From: Doryteuthis pealeii
Taxonomy: Eukaryota; Mollusca; Cephalopoda; Myopsida; Loliginidae
Reading direction: 5' to 3'
Length of the DNA: 64,000 nt
Assembly (NCBI GenBank): GCA_023376005.1
Contig: CM042157.1
Span: 56,253,287 to 56,317,286, forward strand
Under the pieces are notes generated by a model. The model made no database searches, was not told the origin of the DNA, and was given only the letters and a program-made list of their open reading frames with translations. This document shows positions 62,660 through 64,000 of the stretch, piece by piece. How positions within the stretch are numbered: position 1 is the stretch's first letter; each line of letters opens with the position of its first letter. The translations under genes were made by a program, and so were the position numbers.

Positions 62660-62696
62660 CTGAAAATAGAAAAGAATATTTAGAGAAAATGCAAGA

Positions 62697-62718
62697 GAAG
62701 AAGAAGAAGAAGAAAACA
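62697..62718 (+). repeat. (GAA)n simple repeat
   Basis: AGAGAAGAAGAAGAAGAAGA in the intron, about 40 bp upstream of exon A in the gene's direction. Confidence 0.85.
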
Positions 62719-62814
62719 AAAACCTTCATCATCAGATGGTTACAGGAATTCATCATTACCACTAACCCAGAATATCCCAGCACATCATTTATATGTACTT
62801 ACCCAACCCCTCCA

Positions 62815-63092
62815 CAGTCGAGCAGGATGTAACACAAGGACAATTTATTTTTTATTGGAGTTTAACAGGGTTTGAATTCAAAGTTTTCCTTCTCCTAGAC
62901 TGGCTGCCATACCAAGGTTAATGAGTCCAGTCTGCCCTACTATTTAGCTGGAGGGAGAATAGTTAGTTGCATACCTTTCCCTTCCCAAGGGTATAATCGC
63001 TATGTGATATGCAAACAGTTTCATCCAAGATTTGAATTCATTTCATCGTATCCATTTCCTACAACAATAACCATTACACCACAAGCACCTTC
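62815..63092 (-). mobile_element. SINE family B, near full length
   Basis: On the plus strand: AGCAGGATGTAACACAAGGA, TTCTCCTAGACTGGCTGCCA, CAAGGGTATAATCGCTATGT and ATAACCATTACACCACAAGC. Confidence 0.85.
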
Positions 63093-63355
63093 AGCACATC
63101 ATTTATAAAAGAGTTAATTTGCAGAATCCAGCTGAATAATCTTCTGGATGTTAAATTACTACCATGAATACACTAGTAGTGGGAAGTTCCAAGAGAAATC
63201 TTTTCCATTGGTGGCATCTTGTGGCAGGGTTACTCAACAGATCTGCCCCCTAAGTATTATTTTTTATGTGAGATACCCGAAGGCTCAACTTTTTAAATGT
63301 AGGCTGCAGACAACTTACAAACTGAGAGGTTTTATTTCTTTGAATTTTTGACAAT
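63093..63355. other. Intronic DNA
   Basis: No gene recognised. I looked here for a signal-peptide exon and found no convincing frame with a GT donor. Confidence 0.5.
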
Positions 63356-63688
63356 TGGACACATGACACAACAGAAATAAGCGTTGAGTTAATACAGTTC
63401 TAAGTGACAATCATCTCTGGGCTACAGGTTCAATCCTGGCTAAGAGTGACAGTAACAGAATAATTCACATAGCTTAACACTTGTACCTGGTCAGGGTTTA
63501 ACAGAATGAGAATAGTCTACCTCCATGGATTGAATAAAGTTCTGTGAAGGTTTCTGATTATGACATGAAGGCTCCCGAGTCTGACAAAAAATACCTGAAG
63601 AAAGCCAGAGGGCACATCAGCCGAAATGTTGTGTAGTGTAGATAACAATACAGATGAGGACAATAGTCCAGATAATACTAATGAAAGA
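63356..63688 (+). mobile_element. SINE family D, full length
   Basis: Head AATAAGCGTTGAGTTAATAC and B-box CAGGTTCAATCCTGGC. It continues CATAGCTTAACACTTGTACC, GAAGGCTCCCGAGTCTGAC, CCTGAAGAAAGCCAGAGGGC, CCGAAATGTTGTGTAGTGTA and CAGATGAGGACAATAGTCC. It is the best template for the family. Confidence 0.9.
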
Positions 63689-63956
63689 TTTTATTTGTCA
63701 TGAAATCACAGCAATAACAGAGACAATGATTATTAGGTGAGCCCTACAGAATTTTAGAGTGAGGCTTCAAGAGTGTATAGTTGATGAAGGAAAACATTTA
63801 GACAATGTAATCTTTAAAACAAAGTGATAACATTAACAAAACAAAAAAAGGGAAATATTCTTCTTTCTTTTTTATAGTAGAATGAAATTATGTGTAGGAT
63901 CGATGTTGCCAGTCCCTGTATTAACATCAGGGTGAGGTTTTAGGTGTATGTAGCTT

Positions 63957-64000
63957 GTAAAGTCATCAGGGAGGCCTAATTTCGGTACCAGCCAATCAGC
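63957..64000 (-). mobile_element. SINE family A, 3' end, cut by the window edge
   Basis: TGTAAAGTCATCAGGGAGGC and ACCAGCCAATCAGC match the start of the minus-strand copies at 24276 and 51338. Confidence 0.8.

Noticed and set aside
60771..61091. 106-residue plus-strand frame
   Set aside because: It crosses repeat F and the short hairpin at 60905-60970 and has no recognisable domain.
14166..63688. tRNA genes at the A-box/B-box heads (e.g. 50191, 24525, 25490, 63356)
   Set aside because: The heads lack intact acceptor and anticodon stems and are followed by the same SINE bodies in many copies.
62660..64000. Signal-peptide exon of SPPL2 in the right-hand 1.3 kb
   Set aside because: No minus-strand ATG frame with a hydrophobic stretch and a phase-0 GT donor was convincing; the region is mostly SINE copies.

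Overview
The window looks like a piece of an AT-rich animal genome. About two thirds or more of the bases are A/T. The coding sequence is in short exons with GT..AG introns of 1.1 to 10.9 kb, and the rest is tRNA-headed SINEs, degraded DNA transposons, retroelement remnants and very many (TA)n tracts. I cannot name the species. The repeat mix would suit a large-genome invertebrate such as a mollusc or chelicerate, but nothing here proves it.

The whole window lies inside one minus-strand gene. Eleven exons, from 62659 down to 16691, join in one frame without any frame break and give 413 residues (1239 nt). They encode an intramembrane aspartyl protease of the signal-peptide-peptidase-like 2 (SPPL2) type. 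The order is a luminal protease-associated (PA) domain with N-glycosylation sequons, TM1 with a GSYWSG motif, an acidic cytosolic loop, then TM2 to TM6. The first catalytic motif is YD, inside FVYDVFFVFITPFFTE. The signal-peptide exon lies beyond 64000. The exons with the second catalytic motif (GxGD) and the C-terminal PAL motif lie beyond position 1. The window's left 16.7 kb is therefore intron, unless I missed an exon there.

Everything else is intronic and mostly mobile-element derived. I delimit these classes: A, B, C and D, tRNA-headed SINE-type families with many copies; E, a long element of unknown class; G, a ~0.4-0.75 kb element; two mariner loci of the type known from birds and other animals; two other mariner/IS630-like transposon remnants and one MITE; a non-LTR retrotransposon with a recognisable reverse-transcriptase C-terminal region; gypsy-like gag remnants; a processed FAU (FUBI-RPS30) pseudogene; and two U2 snRNA-like fragments.

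The most interesting non-gene signal is a set of foldback (hairpin) elements flanked by or embedded in (TA)n microsatellites. They share a terminal motif near GGAAATGAATCTGACAGTAT. A duplicated locus gives a filled site (33.6-34.4 kb) and an empty site (44.7-45.1 kb), which points to insertion into the TA tract. Other notable points are a ~630-bp inverted duplication at 55.4/57.5 kb, a retrocopied unidentified RNA with a 19-bp target duplication at 57.1 kb, an SINE insertion with a 12-bp target duplication and a paralogous empty site at 36.1 kb, and an element nested inside a LINE at 38 kb.
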